A DNA stretch of 28,345 bases. Source: a virus. This document shows positions 28,333 to 28,345 of the stretch, in pieces. Positions within the stretch are counted from its first letter, which is position 1. Each line of letters starts with the position of its first letter. The notes under the pieces are model-generated. The model was not told the origin of the DNA. It worked only from the letters and a program-made list of their open reading frames with translations, and made no database searches. The position numbers and the translations under genes were made by a program. Location: positions 1 to 28,345 of the IMG/VR virus record IMGVR_UViG_3300025151_000217; one strand, given 5' to 3'.

Positions 28333-28345
28333 CTCGCGCGATACC
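28333..28345. repeat. Right copy of 13-bp terminal direct repeat (candidate cos end)
   Basis: CTCGCGCGATACC is identical to bases 1-13. It lies just upstream of the packaging genes, where lambda-type cos sites are found. See the left copy for the reasoning. Confidence 0.6.

Noticed and set aside
1-28345. Integrase, attachment site, CI-type repressor or tRNA genes
   Set aside because: None could be recognised on either strand; the only regulator is a 72-residue HTH protein, so lysogeny is not supported.

Overview
The window looks like a complete genome of a small tailed bacteriophage with a lambda-like siphovirus body plan, written in reverse complement. Every credible gene lies on the minus strand, so transcription and genome order run from the right edge (base 28345) to the left edge (base 1). 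The two edges share the same 13 bases, as expected for a filled-in cohesive-end (cos) genome. The G+C content is moderate (about 40-45% by eye). The morphogenesis genes are a lambda/HK97-type mix with gene-transfer-agent-like tail-tip proteins, a combination common in uncultured marine phages of alphaproteobacteria. That host assignment is inference; no host marker, tRNA or integrase is present.

Layout, in transcription order. (1) Packaging, 28285-24768: a ParB-like/DNA methyltransferase fusion beside the cos end, a Nu1-like small terminase and a GpA-type large terminase. (2) Head, 24742-19326: an adaptor with a gpW-like C-terminus, a lambda-type portal, a very long ORF joining an uncharacterised N-terminal domain, an S78 prohead protease and an HK97-fold capsid protein (the capsid part has its own strong internal start), and small head-tail proteins. 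(3) Tail, 19326-10394: terminator, tube, chaperones with a clear -1 frameshift site and downstream stem-loop, a short tape measure, tail-tip proteins, a J-like receptor-binding protein and a fibre. (4) Lysis, 10392-8903: a tiny XhlA-like membrane protein, a single-TM protein, an M15 peptidase and a holin. (5) An array of very small early genes, 8812-5665, controlled by two near-identical promoter/operator cassettes and separated in several places by a repeated hairpin whose loop carries the stop codon of the preceding gene; a Cro-sized HTH protein and a RusA resolvase lie here. (6) Replication and recombination, 5668-1541: a PD-(D/E)XK nuclease, a candidate ssDNA-binding protein, a beta-class DNA methyltransferase and a prim-pol/RepA-type helicase fusion, followed by a TGTGA-repeat tract that could be an origin. 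(7) Genome end, 1418-52: one unknown gene and a possible gpZ-like minor tail protein, away from the tail cluster.

The genes are packed tightly, with many ATGA, TGATG and TAATG junctions, so most translation is probably coupled. No intergenic gap reaches 300 bases; the larger ones are 1419-1540, 4243-4319, 6994-7081, 8813-8902 and the two ends, and each is described. No convincing rho-independent terminator was seen. The absence of an integrase and of a full-length CI-type repressor suggests a virulent phage, but this is not proven.
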